This document shows, one piece after another, positions 1-7,842 of a DNA stretch of 64,000 nucleotides (position 1 is the stretch's first letter; each line of letters starts with the position of its first letter). The position numbers and the translations under genes are program-made. Source of the stretch: Terriglobus tenax (GTDB lineage: Bacteria > Acidobacteriota > Terriglobia > Terriglobales > Acidobacteriaceae). The stretch covers positions 372,001-436,000 of the forward strand of contig NZ_JAGSYA010000003.1 of the NCBI RefSeq assembly GCF_025685395.1. Direction: 5' to 3'. The notes under the pieces were generated by a model, which was not told where the DNA came from, searched no databases, and saw only the letters and a list, made by a program, of their open reading frames with translations.

Positions 1-390
1 AATGTCCACGCCCTCGGTAATCTCCGGGCGCAGCGCCGAGTTATCCGCCAGCGGCTTGTACGCCACCGAAGGCCTCAGGTTGGCAAAACCGCCCAGCACG
101 GAGCGGATCTTCAGCAGCCCAGCCTCGGGGCGCTGGCTCGGCGGAAACGAGTTGAACTTGTTGTGGCCTACAGCACCCAGCAGGGCAGCATCGGCAGCCA
201 GCGTGCCATCAATGGTCGCCTGAGGCAGCGGAGTCCCCTCGGCATCAATCGCCACCCCACCAATCAGCAAGTCGGTGTAGGTAAAGCTATGCCCCCCATG
301 CTTCGCCACCGCGTTCAGTACGTTCAGAGCTTCGTTCGTAACTTCCGGGCCAATCCCATCACCGGCCAATACTGCAATCTTGAGATTCAT
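1..390 (-). CDS. leuB: 3-isopropylmalate dehydrogenase, N-terminal part (cut by window edge)
   Basis: The reverse strand from 390 encodes a protein opening MNLKIAVLAGDGIGPEV, the characteristic start of the NAD-dependent 3-isopropylmalate dehydrogenase family, which oxidatively decarboxylates 3-isopropylmalate in leucine synthesis. About 130 residues are present and the rest lies beyond the left edge. The stretch GAVGHNKFNSFPPSQRPEAG matches the substrate-region loop of LeuB, and the part after it reads LLKIRSVLGGFANLRPSV, also typical. A purine-rich AAGGAACG precedes the ATG at about 7 bases. It is the third gene in the order leuA, small membrane ORF, leuB on this strand, with 10 bases separating it from the small ORF, so co-transcription is likely. 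The identity is secure; only the C-terminal part is unseen. Confidence 0.93.
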   Translation of the reverse strand, partial: MNLKIAVLAGDGIGPEVTNEALNVLNAVAKHGGHSFTYTDLLIGGVAIDAEGTPLPQATIDGTLAADAALLGAVGHNKFNSFPPSQRPEAGLLKIRSVLGGFANLRPSVAYKPLADNSALRPEITEGVDI

Positions 391-400
391 TCGTTCCTTA

Positions 401-562
401 TCAAAGGGCCTTTAGCCAAAAATGGAAGACTGCGATGTAGAGAGCTGAATAAACAAAAAACGATGTTGCCAAACTGTTACGAATCTTCTTGTTGGGCGTG
501 ATCCACATATAGACACCCCCAACAACTGCGGGGATCCCGAAGATCACGCGCAACGCCGTCAT
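401..562 (-). CDS. 53-residue membrane protein between leuA and leuB
   Basis: An ORF of 53 residues starts with an ATG that overlaps the leuA stop codon (ATGA) and ends 10 bases before the leuB start. It reads MTALRVIFGIPAVVGGVYMW at the N-terminus and LATSFFVYSALYIAVFHFWL near the C-terminus, giving two hydrophobic segments (about residues 5-21 and 31-50) separated by a short basic loop with PNKKIRN. This looks like a two-pass inner-membrane peptide. The stop-start overlap and operon position suggest translational coupling to leuA. I recognise no family. Whether it has a role in leucine synthesis, or is only carried along in the operon, cannot be told from sequence. Confidence 0.6.
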   Translation of the reverse strand: MTALRVIFGIPAVVGGVYMWITPNKKIRNSLATSFFVYSALYIAVFHFWLKAL

Positions 563-1740
563 ACCAGCGGCGCCGTCTCCGCCTCAATCAAGCCAACAAT
601 ATCCTGGTCATAGATCGATTTCTTCCGGTCAGCCAGCGCCGTGAAGCGGTGATAGACCTCATCCAGTTGTTCACGGTTGAAGTTGTAGCCCAGTTCCTTC
701 AGCTTTTGCTCCAGCCCGCGACGGCCGCTGTGCTTGCCCAGCACAATCGTATTGGCTACTACGCCAAAGTGTCCCGGCGTCATAATCTCGTAGGTCAGCG
801 GATTGGCCAGCACACCATGCTGGTGAATGCCGCTGGCATGCGCAAACGCGTTCTTGCCCACAATCGCCTTGTTAGGCGAGGGAGTAAAGCTGATGATCTT
901 GTCCAGCATCGCGCTGGTCGCGCCAATCTGCTTCAGGTCCAGCCCGTGGGAGTAGGGATACTGGTCTTTCCGGACCGTCAGGATCGCCGCAACCTCTTCC
1001 AGCGAAGCATTGCCCGCGCGCTCTCCAATGCCGTGCATGGAGACCTCCACCTGCCGCGCTCCGCCCAACAATCCATTCAGCGTGTTGATCGTCGCCAGTC
1101 CCAGGTCGTCATGGCAGTGCGTGGAGAAGATCGCCTGCGCCGCATTCGGAACCCGCGAGCGCACCGTCTCAAACATCGCCTGGTACTCCGCCGGGGTGGA
1201 GTAGCCCACCGTATCCGGCAGGTTGATCGTTGTCGCTCCCGCCTGGATGGCGACCTCCGTCAGCTTGCACAGGAAGTCGATATCCGACCGCGTCGCATCT
1301 TCGGCGGAAAACTCCACGTCCTCGCAGTGGCTCTTGGCCAGGGCAACCATCTCGCCCGCCTGGTCCAGCGCCTGCTGGCGGCTGATGCGCAGCTTCACCT
1401 CCAGGTGAAGATCGCTCGACGCAATAAAGGTATGAATGCGGTTCTTCGCCGCCGGAGCCACGGCTTTCGCCACAGCCTCAATGTCTTCGCGCTTGCAGCG
1501 CGCCAGCCCGGCAATGCGCGGAGCCTTGCCGTCGCGTCCGACCTCACGCGCAATCGAGTGCACCGACTCGAAATCGCCGTCCGAGGCGATCGGGAAACCC
1601 GCCTCGATAATGTCCACGCCCAGCAGGGCTAGTTGATGCGCAAACCGCAGCTTCTCGTCGTGATGCATCGTGCAACCGGGCGACTGCTCGCCGTCACGAA
1701 GCGTTGTGTCGAAAAAGATAACTCGGTCGTTGGTCGACAT
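559..1740 (-). CDS. leuA: 2-isopropylmalate synthase lacking the C-terminal regulatory domain
   Basis: The protein condenses acetyl-CoA with 2-oxoisovalerate, the first committed step of leucine synthesis. The catalytic TIM barrel is complete: FFDTTLRDGEQSPGCTM near the N-terminus carries the metal-binding and catalytic residues, STHCHDDLGLA gives the HxH metal site, and GIGERAGNASLEEV, KAIVGKNAFAHASGIHQHGV and HSGRRGLEQKLKELGY are further family signatures. I chose the ATG at 1740 (MSTNDRVIFFDTT); an in-frame ATG at 1782 would add 14 residues without family resemblance. At 393 residues it is about 100-120 shorter than usual bacterial LeuA, and it stops just after the linker subdomain, so the leucine-binding allosteric domain is absent. 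Homocitrate or citramalate synthase activity is an alternative, but leuB next door favours LeuA. Confidence 0.88.
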   Translation of the reverse strand: MSTNDRVIFFDTTLRDGEQSPGCTMHHDEKLRFAHQLALLGVDIIEAGFPIASDGDFESVHSIAREVGRDGKAPRIAGLARCKREDIEAVAKAVAPAAKNRIHTFIASSDLHLEVKLRISRQQALDQAGEMVALAKSHCEDVEFSAEDATRSDIDFLCKLTEVAIQAGATTINLPDTVGYSTPAEYQAMFETVRSRVPNAAQAIFSTHCHDDLGLATINTLNGLLGGARQVEVSMHGIGERAGNASLEEVAAILTVRKDQYPYSHGLDLKQIGATSAMLDKIISFTPSPNKAIVGKNAFAHASGIHQHGVLANPLTYEIMTPGHFGVVANTIVLGKHSGRRGLEQKLKELGYNFNREQLDEVYHRFTALADRKKSIYDQDIVGLIEAETAPLV

Positions 1741-1802
1741 ACTTGGCCTTATACCTCTGCTTCCGGTTATGATAAACCCCACTTATCGGGCCCGTCTGGC
1801 CG

Positions 1803-1817
1803 ATTAGCACTTCTAAT
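1803..1817. promoter_or_regulatory. LysR-type operator (T-N11-A) between leuA and the LysR gene
   Basis: ATTAG-CACTT-CTAAT is a perfect 5-base inverted repeat with the T-N11-A spacing typical of LysR-family binding sites. It sits in the divergent gap between leuA and the LysR-family gene. An outer imperfect repeat flanks it: CTTATCGGG at 1782-1790 and CCCTGATAAG at 1819-1828. The position suits autoregulation of the LysR gene and control of the leu operon. Confidence 0.65.
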
Positions 1818-1838
1818 ACCCTGATAAGCGAGCCGTCC

Positions 1839-2768
1839 GTGGACCTGTTTCAGATGGAAACCTTCCTCGCCGTTGCTGAGGAAAAAAGCTTCTCCCGCGC
1901 CGCGCTGCGCCTGCACCGTACCCAGCCGGCTATCAGCCAGGTCATCGGAAAGCTGGAGACCGAGTTGGGGGAGTCACTCTTCGAGCGCCAGACCGGCAGC
2001 CTGACGGACGCCGGAGAGGTCCTGCGCGAGTACGCCATCAAGCTCGTAAACCTGCGCGACGAGGCCGGCTCCGCCCTGAAGGATCTGCGCTCACTCCACC
2101 GTGGCCGGCTTCTGCTGGCGGCCAACGAGTACACCTGCCTGTGTCTGCTGCCGCTCATCCACGAATACACCCGCCGCCATCCACAGGTAAAGGTAGAGGT
2201 CCAGCGTTCGCTCGCCAGCCGCATCGGCGACGATGTCCTGGCCAACTCGGTCGAACTCGGCGTGCTCAGCTTCCAGCCGTCTGACCCGCAACTCCGCTCC
2301 GTCGTCATTTTTCGCGACGAGCTGGCCTGCGTCGTCAGCCCCAACCACCCCCTGGCCAAAGCTGGCACGGCCAGCGTCAAAGAACTGGGCCGCGAGCGCT
2401 TTGTCGCCCACAATATCGCCTCTCCACAGCGCCAGCGTGTCTTCCAGACCTTCGCCCAGCACCGTACCAAGCTGCCCATCTGGGTGGAACTGCCCTCGCT
2501 GGACGCCATCAAGCGCTTTGTCGCCATGGGGAACGGCGTCGCGCTTTCTCCCAAGCTCACCGTTGCCGCGGAGCTCCGTTCCGGCTCCCTGGTCGAGATC
2601 AAGGCCCGCGAGCTGAACTTCGAGCGCAAGCTCCGCGTGGTCTACCGCAAGCAGACCGCTCTGTCGCATACCGCACGCGCCTTCCTCAAAATTGCCGAGG
2701 AGTATGCCATCCACCACGGCGATCCCTATTACTTCCAGGCCGAGCGCGTGACACGCACCGGAAATTAA
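1839..2768 (+). CDS. LysR-family transcriptional regulator, probable leu operon regulator
   Basis: The first 60 residues form a winged helix-turn-helix typical of LysR proteins (MDLFQMETFLAVAEEKSF, then SRAALRLHRTQPAISQVIGK, then LETELGESLFERQ). The remaining roughly 240 residues form the periplasmic-binding-protein-like effector domain. At 309 residues it is full length. The start is a GTG at 1839; an ATG at 1854 would remove five residues of the conserved N-terminus, so GTG is preferred. It is divergent from leuA, and the gap holds a T-N11-A box. By position it probably regulates the leucine genes, but the effector is unknown and a role outside leucine synthesis cannot be excluded. Confidence 0.9.
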   Translation: MDLFQMETFLAVAEEKSFSRAALRLHRTQPAISQVIGKLETELGESLFERQTGSLTDAGEVLREYAIKLVNLRDEAGSALKDLRSLHRGRLLLAANEYTCLCLLPLIHEYTRRHPQVKVEVQRSLASRIGDDVLANSVELGVLSFQPSDPQLRSVVIFRDELACVVSPNHPLAKAGTASVKELGRERFVAHNIASPQRQRVFQTFAQHRTKLPIWVELPSLDAIKRFVAMGNGVALSPKLTVAAELRSGSLVEIKARELNFERKLRVVYRKQTALSHTARAFLKIAEEYAIHHGDPYYFQAERVTRTGN

Positions 2769-2864
2769 TTCCTCCAGGCGAGACAATTCTTCCTCCTGGA
2801 ACGTTTCCTCAGTGGGTGCGCCCGCAAAGGTCGGCGCGCCGATGCAGGGCAGAGGTGAACCACC

Positions 2865-3266
2865 ATGAACCTGAAACGATTTGCACTGCGGGCAGCCATC
2901 CTGGCTGCCTGTACTTTCGGTCTGGCAACACTCAGCGCTCACGCGCAGGGAATGGGCGGCGGCATGGGACAGATGTCCCCGGCGGAACGCAGCGCCCGGC
3001 AGCTCGACATGATGAAGACCCGGCTCAACCTGACCGACGATCAGACCGCCAAGGTCAAGGACCTGATCGCTGACCGCGACAAGAAGTCCGCCGATCTCCG
3101 CGCCAGCGGTGGCGACATGGAAACCATGCGTCCCAAGATGATGGAGATTCAAAAGGACTTCTCCGACAAGGTCAAAGCCATTCTGACCGACGACCAGAAG
3201 AAGACCTACGACGAAATGCAGTCGCAGATGCGCGGCGGCGGACGTCCCGCTCCCCCTCCGCAATAA
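2865..3266 (+). CDS. Spy/LTxxQ-like periplasmic protein
   Basis: A 133-residue exported protein with a signal peptide ending in LATLSAHAQG. The mature part is short, helical and rich in Met, Lys, Asp and Gln. It has two LTxxQ-like motifs, LNLTDDQTAKVKDL and KAILTDDQKKTYDEM, the arrangement of the Spy/CpxP family of periplasmic stress chaperones. Gly/Met-rich (GMGGGMGQM) and Pro-rich (PAPPPQ) ends flank the helical core. RBS-like GGCAGAGG lies just upstream of the ATG. It follows the LysR gene by about 100 bases on the same strand but probably has its own promoter. The molecular function is inferred only from motif resemblance; many acidobacterial genomes carry such small proteins without assigned roles. 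Confidence 0.7.
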   Translation: MNLKRFALRAAILAACTFGLATLSAHAQGMGGGMGQMSPAERSARQLDMMKTRLNLTDDQTAKVKDLIADRDKKSADLRASGGDMETMRPKMMEIQKDFSDKVKAILTDDQKKTYDEMQSQMRGGGRPAPPPQ

Positions 3267-3290
3267 AGGTGCTTTTGGGATTCCGGGTGA

Positions 3291-3324
3291 CCCACCCATG
3301 CGCGTTCTTTTGCGCATGGGTGGG
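3291..3324. terminator. Hairpin between convergent genes
   Basis: CCCACCCATGCGC and GCGCATGGGTGGG form a perfect 13-base stem with an 8-base loop, located between the convergent Spy-like and galE genes. There is no following T-run on either strand, so termination would be atypical. The ATGGGTGGGA wording also occurs in the dispersed intergenic repeats of this window, so this may be a repeat copy. Confidence 0.5.
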
Positions 3325-3335
3325 ATCTCCCCTAC

Positions 3336-4304
3336 TTACGCGTATCGCTTCTGATGCCACTCCCAGGCGGACGCGATGATCTGGTCCAGCTCCGGGAAAT
3401 TCGGCTTCCAGCCAAGCTCGTTCTTGATCTTTTCCGAACTGGCAACCAGCACCGCCGGGTCGCCGGCGCGGCGCGGCTCTTCAATCACCGAAATCGGCTT
3501 GCCGGTGATCTTCCTTGCAGAATCAATCACCTGGCGCACAGTGAAACCTTCGCCACTGCCAATGTTGAAGATGTGGTGTCCTGGTTCTTCCAGCGCCTTC
3601 AGCGCCAGCACGTGGGCATCGGCCAGGTCCTGCACGTGGATATAGTCACGGACGCAGGTCCCGTCGACCGTGTCGTAATCCTGACCAAAAATTTTGATCG
3701 ATTCCCGGCGGCCTAGCGCGACGTCCAGAATCAGCGGAATCAGGTGCGACTCGGGTTCATGAGCCTCGCCATAGCCTTCAATCGCTCCGGCAACATTGAA
3801 GTAACGGAGCGCGGCGTACCGCAGACCGTGGATCTCGCTCATCCAGCGCATCATTGTCTCGGACAGGAGCTTGGACTCTCCATAGGCGTTGGTCGGCTGC
3901 AGTTTTGCGGTTTCCAGAATCGGCGTTGACTCCGGCTCGCCGTAGCAGGCGGCCGTGGAACTGAAGACCAGCTTGTTCTGACCGGTCGCCAACATAGCTT
4001 CCAGCAGGCTCAGTGTGCCGCCGGTGTTATTACGAAAGTAAAGTTCCGGCCGCTTCATGCTCTCGCCCGCTTCAATCAGGGCGGCGAAATGAAGAATGGC
4101 ATCAAACTTGCCTTGCTGGAGTGTGTCCTCCAGCAACGGGCGGTCCTGTAGATCGCCCTGGATGAAGGTCGCCTGCTTGGGGAGTGCACTGGCTTTCGCG
4201 TGGCAAAGATTGTCGTAAATAGTGACATTTGCTCCCTGCTGCAGCAGGATGCGCGAGACTGTGCCGCCAATGTAGCCGGCTCCGCCGGTCACCAGAAAAT
4301 TCAT
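3336..4304 (-). CDS. galE: UDP-glucose 4-epimerase
   Basis: A 322-residue extended short-chain dehydrogenase that interconverts UDP-glucose and UDP-galactose with tightly bound NAD. The N-terminal MNFLVTGGAGYIGGTVSRIL holds the GxxGxxG dinucleotide-binding motif. SSTAACYGEP and NAYGESKLLSE give the catalytic Ser and YxxxK, and YFNVAGA, GTCVRDYIHVQDLADAH and FNIGSGEGFTVRQVI are GalE signatures. The ATG at 4304 is taken as start; a TTG 15 bases earlier is less likely. The gene stands alone between a convergent Spy-like gene and a divergent TonB gene. It probably supplies UDP-galactose for cell-surface polysaccharide. Confidence 0.93.
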   Translation of the reverse strand: MNFLVTGGAGYIGGTVSRILLQQGANVTIYDNLCHAKASALPKQATFIQGDLQDRPLLEDTLQQGKFDAILHFAALIEAGESMKRPELYFRNNTGGTLSLLEAMLATGQNKLVFSSTAACYGEPESTPILETAKLQPTNAYGESKLLSETMMRWMSEIHGLRYAALRYFNVAGAIEGYGEAHEPESHLIPLILDVALGRRESIKIFGQDYDTVDGTCVRDYIHVQDLADAHVLALKALEEPGHHIFNIGSGEGFTVRQVIDSARKITGKPISVIEEPRRAGDPAVLVASSEKIKNELGWKPNFPELDQIIASAWEWHQKRYA

Positions 4305-4685
4305 CGAACCAAATTTCAACTTTCTGCAACCAATGTATCAGCGGCGCTCCCCCTGCAAGTCAAACCCGGCGGTCGGACCATGGAACTCTTGCTCGCCGAA
4401 CGACGTATCGCGGAGGGGCAATCTATCCAGATGTCTGATTTCATGACTTTTTTCGTTGCTTTCGCACAAGGGTTTACGCAAGATAGTGATATTACCCCCC
4501 GGCTCGTGGCCGAATCCCCCGAGTTGACCCCTTGCTGTAGCCCGGCCACAACCGACCTAGATGTTAGATCCTTGCCGCGGCATTCTTGTTTTTCCATTGC
4601 CTTGGTGAAGCGGTTGCGACCGTTGCAGCAAGAATGCGTTTGTGCGAAGGACGAGGAAAGCGCAGTTCCGAGGACGAGATAAAAC
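4305..4685. other. Intergenic region between galE and the tonB-type gene
   Basis: This 381-base gap between divergent genes must hold both promoters. I see no RNA gene, no convincing -35/-10 pair and no strong inverted repeat. AGGACGAGA, a plausible ribosome-binding site, lies a few bases before the tonB-type ATG at 4686. The reading frames crossing the gap have no coding character. Confidence 0.4.
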
Positions 4686-5786
4686 ATGGCACGACTCACC
4701 CAAAACGGACCAACACAAACCGCGCAAGACGGCCAGAAGAAGGAAGTAGCTTTTTCCCACTTCGGTGTCATGCAGACGGGCAAGCAAGGCCGTGGTTCGG
4801 TCTTCACCGCTGTGGTCATCAATGTCACCATTCTCGTGATTGCGGCCATTTTGAGCGCCGCCGCGAAGAAAGTCTCTGAACGCCATAAGCTCACCATGCT
4901 GACGGCGCCCATTCCCGTGAAGCCGCTTGAGCCCAAGCCAGAGCCGCCCAAGCCGAAGATCCTCCCCAAGCCCCCGGTCATCCCACCGGAGCCCCCCAAG
5001 ATCAAGATTCCTGAGACCAAGCTGCCGGATGTTCCCAAGCCGCCTGAGATCAAGATGGAAACCCCAAAGCCCGTCGTTCTGCAGCCGGCTCCTCCAAAGC
5101 TGGTTCAGCCGCCGCCGGCTCCCGTCAAAGTCAACCTGGGCCATGCTCAGGCCGCCAGTGTCGTCAATAACTCGCCAACCCCCTCGGCCGTAAGCCTTGG
5201 AAAGACAGATAATCCCATCGCTCCCATGCAGGGCCCGGCAACCAGCCCGGTCAACCTGGGGCAGCGTGGCATGCAGGGCATGCCTCCGGGCAGCGGCATG
5301 GGCCCGGCCTCAACCAAGGTCAACCTCGGCTCCGGTTCACCGAATGGCAAGCTCGGCGGCACGGACAATGCTTCCCGTCCGGTCCAGGGTGTAAAGCTCG
5401 GTGTCGCGGGCGGCACCGGTCCTCTGAACTCCACAGGACGCGTTGCCGGTCCTGTGAATCTTGGTCAGACAACGCCTCCACCTATGCCGAAGCCAATGGG
5501 CCCGGCGCAGGTGTCGGCAACCACGCCACCCAAGGTGCTGTTCAAGCCCAAGCCGGAGTACACGGAAGAAGCTCGTAAGCTGCACCTGGAAGGCACCGTC
5601 TACGTAAAGGTCCGGGTTGCTGCCTCCGGCGCTGTGCAGGTGCTCGGCGTCAGCAGTGGTCTAGGGCATGGTCTTGATGAGGCGGCGGTACGCGTCGTCC
5701 AGGGAATGAAGTTCTCCCCTGCCATGTCCAACGGTCAGCCGGTAGAATGGTCGGGCGTGGTCAACGTGGGCTTCCAGATGTTGTAA
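4686..5786 (+). CDS. TonB-type energy transducer
   Basis: A 366-residue protein with the TonB layout: a cytoplasmic N-terminus, one membrane segment (VFTAVVINVTILVIAAIL, about residues 39-57), a long Pro/Lys/Glu-rich periplasmic spacer (PLEPKPEPPKPKILPKPPV) and a C-terminal TonB domain of about 85 residues (KPKPEYTEEARKLHLEGTVY, ending PVEWSGVVNVGFQML). TonB transmits proton-motive force from ExbB/ExbD to outer-membrane receptors. The spacer also holds a series of (K/P)VNLG-like repeats between residues 145 and 275. ExbB/ExbD genes are not in the window; the 33 kb receptor is a possible partner. The long non-TonB-like N-terminus before the membrane helix is unusual. Confidence 0.87.
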   Translation: MARLTQNGPTQTAQDGQKKEVAFSHFGVMQTGKQGRGSVFTAVVINVTILVIAAILSAAAKKVSERHKLTMLTAPIPVKPLEPKPEPPKPKILPKPPVIPPEPPKIKIPETKLPDVPKPPEIKMETPKPVVLQPAPPKLVQPPPAPVKVNLGHAQAASVVNNSPTPSAVSLGKTDNPIAPMQGPATSPVNLGQRGMQGMPPGSGMGPASTKVNLGSGSPNGKLGGTDNASRPVQGVKLGVAGGTGPLNSTGRVAGPVNLGQTTPPPMPKPMGPAQVSATTPPKVLFKPKPEYTEEARKLHLEGTVYVKVRVAASGAVQVLGVSSGLGHGLDEAAVRVVQGMKFSPAMSNGQPVEWSGVVNVGFQML

Positions 5787-5877
5787 GGTTTTCAGCGCTT
5801 CGCTGTCGATTTGAAGTAATTTGAACGTCATCTACTGAAAGAAAAGCGGCTTCCCCCCGCCTAGGAGTCAGAACCGT

Positions 5878-7725
5878 ATGATTCTTCGTAAATCCTGCAT
5901 GGCAGGCCTGGCCCTCGCCTCGATCGTCGCCATTTCGACGCCTGCACACGCAATTAAGCTCCTGCCTGGCAAGAAAAAGCAGACGGACGATACCGGCTAC
6001 ACCAAGCCCACCCCAGCCCAGAACCAGCTGATTGATCGCGCTATCGCGCGTGAGGCCGAGGTGATCAAGGTGCTCAAGGAGCGCTCTCCGCTGACTGAGG
6101 TCTACATCCAGACCATGAAGCCGGATCCGGAGCTTCTGCAGGTCCCGGAGTCGGACCAGCACTTCCTGGGCCGCATCTCGTTCAGCAAGGTCATTGGTGA
6201 CACCAGCTACCAGGCCTCCAAGAGCTCCGGCAGCGGCGGCAAGTTCGGCTTCTTCAAGAACTCGCTCGGCTACCTCACCGGCCTGGGCAAGGCTCTGAAC
6301 CTGGAGTTCAATGAAGCTGGCTTCATGCAGATGCTGCTCGTCGATTCCAAGGACTTCGACCGCGAGCACTACAACTTCTTCTTCGTCCGCAACGACTTCC
6401 TGGGTTCGGTTCCGACGACGATCTTCGACGTCCAGCCCGCCAAGGGTGGCTATGGCCGCTTCTTCGGCCGCATCTGGATTGAGCGTCGCGGTGGAAACAT
6501 CGTTCGCTTCAACGGCAGCTTCAATGGCAGCCAGGCGACCCACAGCGAGTACTACCACTTCGATAGCTGGCGCACCAACGTGCAGCCCGACATCTGGCTT
6601 CCGAACTCCTTCTACGTCGAGGAGAGCAATCCGAAGGTTCCGGGCAACATCGTCAAATTCAAGGCCACCGGTCACGTCTGGGGCTACGCCCTGAAGGTGC
6701 CCGAAAAGGAAGTCGAGAACACCTCGGTTGAGGTGCAGGGTGCCACCGACGTCTCCAACGAGGCGCAGGACGTCAGCCCCCTCGGCGCGCAGCGTGAGTG
6801 GGTGCAGCAGGCCGAGGACAACGTTATCGACCGTCTGACCAAGGCCGGTCTGCTGGCCGCTCCCAGCGAGTTCGATAAGACCCTTGAGGCGCTGGCCAAC
6901 AACATCCTGGCCTATAACCAGATTCCGCTCTCGCGTCCCATCCGCGTCCGCACGCTGCTCACGGAGCCGCTCGAGTCGCTGGCCATCGGTAACACCGTTC
7001 TGCTGAGCAAGAGCCTGATCGACACCACCGCCGTGGTGACCGCCGATGGCGCACAGCAGGCCGGCAACCTGAACGCCATTCTGGCCTTCGGTGTGGCGCA
7101 CGTTATCCTGGGCCACCGCCTGGATACCAAGTACGCCTTCAGCGACCGCCTGCTCTTTCCGGATACCTCGGCCTTCACCCATATCCCGATGCACCACACG
7201 GATAAGGACAACGAGGAAGCCGCCAAGAAGACCGTGGAACTGCTGAATGCCAAGGAACTGCAGGAAGCTTCAGGCTACTTCGGCCTGTACCTCCAGCAGT
7301 TGGCCGAGCGCGTCAAGGCTCTGCCTGACCTGAACAAGCCGATGATCGGCGATGGTCTGACCAAGAGCGAAAAGGACACCACCTTCTGGCTGGCTGCCAT
7401 ACAGGCCAAGGGACAGAAGCTGGACGTCAAAGACCTGAAGCAGATGGCAGCCATGCCGCTGGGCAGCTTCCTCAAGTTCGACCCCTGGACTGACCAGGTC
7501 ATCACTCTGCACGCAGCCCAGGAGCCTATCCTGAATCCGCGCGACAAGATGCCCTTCGAGATCACGCCGGTTTACATGCGGCTCAGCTACTACACCGCCC
7601 CTGCGGCTCCTGCTGCAGGAGGCGCTACGGCGGCTCCGCAGCAGGCAGCACCTCCTGCGGCACAGGACGCAGCTCCGGCTGCTGCTCCTCCGGCCGCAGG
7701 AACCGCAACCCCTCCCCAAAACTAG
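5878..7725 (+). CDS. Exported M48-like protein with degenerate zinc motif (probable pseudoenzyme)
   Basis: A 615-residue exported protein (signal peptide to about residue 23, THAHA-type cleavage region ISTPAHA). About residues 340-420 align in layout with M48 peptidases: SLAIGNTVLLSKSLID corresponds to the segment that places the substrate strand, and NAILAFGVAHVILGHRL occupies the place of the AHEIAHVTQRH zinc helix. The HExxH is replaced: the first His and the Glu positions read Phe and Gly (FGVAH), so zinc catalysis looks impossible. The N-terminal 300 residues match nothing I know; the last 45 are an Ala/Pro-rich tail. It follows the tonB-type gene by 91 bases and may be co-transcribed. 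A structural or chaperone-like periplasmic role is inference. Confidence 0.6.
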   Translation: MILRKSCMAGLALASIVAISTPAHAIKLLPGKKKQTDDTGYTKPTPAQNQLIDRAIAREAEVIKVLKERSPLTEVYIQTMKPDPELLQVPESDQHFLGRISFSKVIGDTSYQASKSSGSGGKFGFFKNSLGYLTGLGKALNLEFNEAGFMQMLLVDSKDFDREHYNFFFVRNDFLGSVPTTIFDVQPAKGGYGRFFGRIWIERRGGNIVRFNGSFNGSQATHSEYYHFDSWRTNVQPDIWLPNSFYVEESNPKVPGNIVKFKATGHVWGYALKVPEKEVENTSVEVQGATDVSNEAQDVSPLGAQREWVQQAEDNVIDRLTKAGLLAAPSEFDKTLEALANNILAYNQIPLSRPIRVRTLLTEPLESLAIGNTVLLSKSLIDTTAVVTADGAQQAGNLNAILAFGVAHVILGHRLDTKYAFSDRLLFPDTSAFTHIPMHHTDKDNEEAAKKTVELLNAKELQEASGYFGLYLQQLAERVKALPDLNKPMIGDGLTKSEKDTTFWLAAIQAKGQKLDVKDLKQMAAMPLGSFLKFDPWTDQVITLHAAQEPILNPRDKMPFEITPVYMRLSYYTAPAAPAAGGATAAPQQAAPPAAQDAAPAAAPPAAGTATPPQN

Positions 7726-7740
7726 TCCATGCTTCACCGT

Positions 7741-7772
7741 AAGACGGGGCCGCCAAGGCCCCGTCTTATTTT
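7741..7772 (+). terminator. Rho-independent terminator
   Basis: AAGACGGGGC and GCCCCGTCTT make a 10-base perfect stem with a 7-base loop, followed by ATTTTGTG. It lies 15 bases after the M48-like gene. Confidence 0.8.
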
Positions 7773-7842
7773 GTGTGAGAAAAGTTTGGTGTTGTATGGC
7801 CCCATAAATGCATGTATACGGGTCAGGGAAGGGTTGTGTTAA

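Noticed and set aside
559-562. A frameshift explaining the short LeuA
   Set aside because: The bases after the stop encode a two-helix membrane ORF and then leuB; no regulatory-domain sequence is visible in any frame.
5761-7197. A 478-residue open frame on the minus strand
   Set aside because: It is antisense to the M48-like gene, with Val/Gly/Asp-rich composition produced by GC-rich codons on the other strand. Similar long antisense frames at 17319-19046, 22295-23746 and 34379-35959 were rejected for the same reason.
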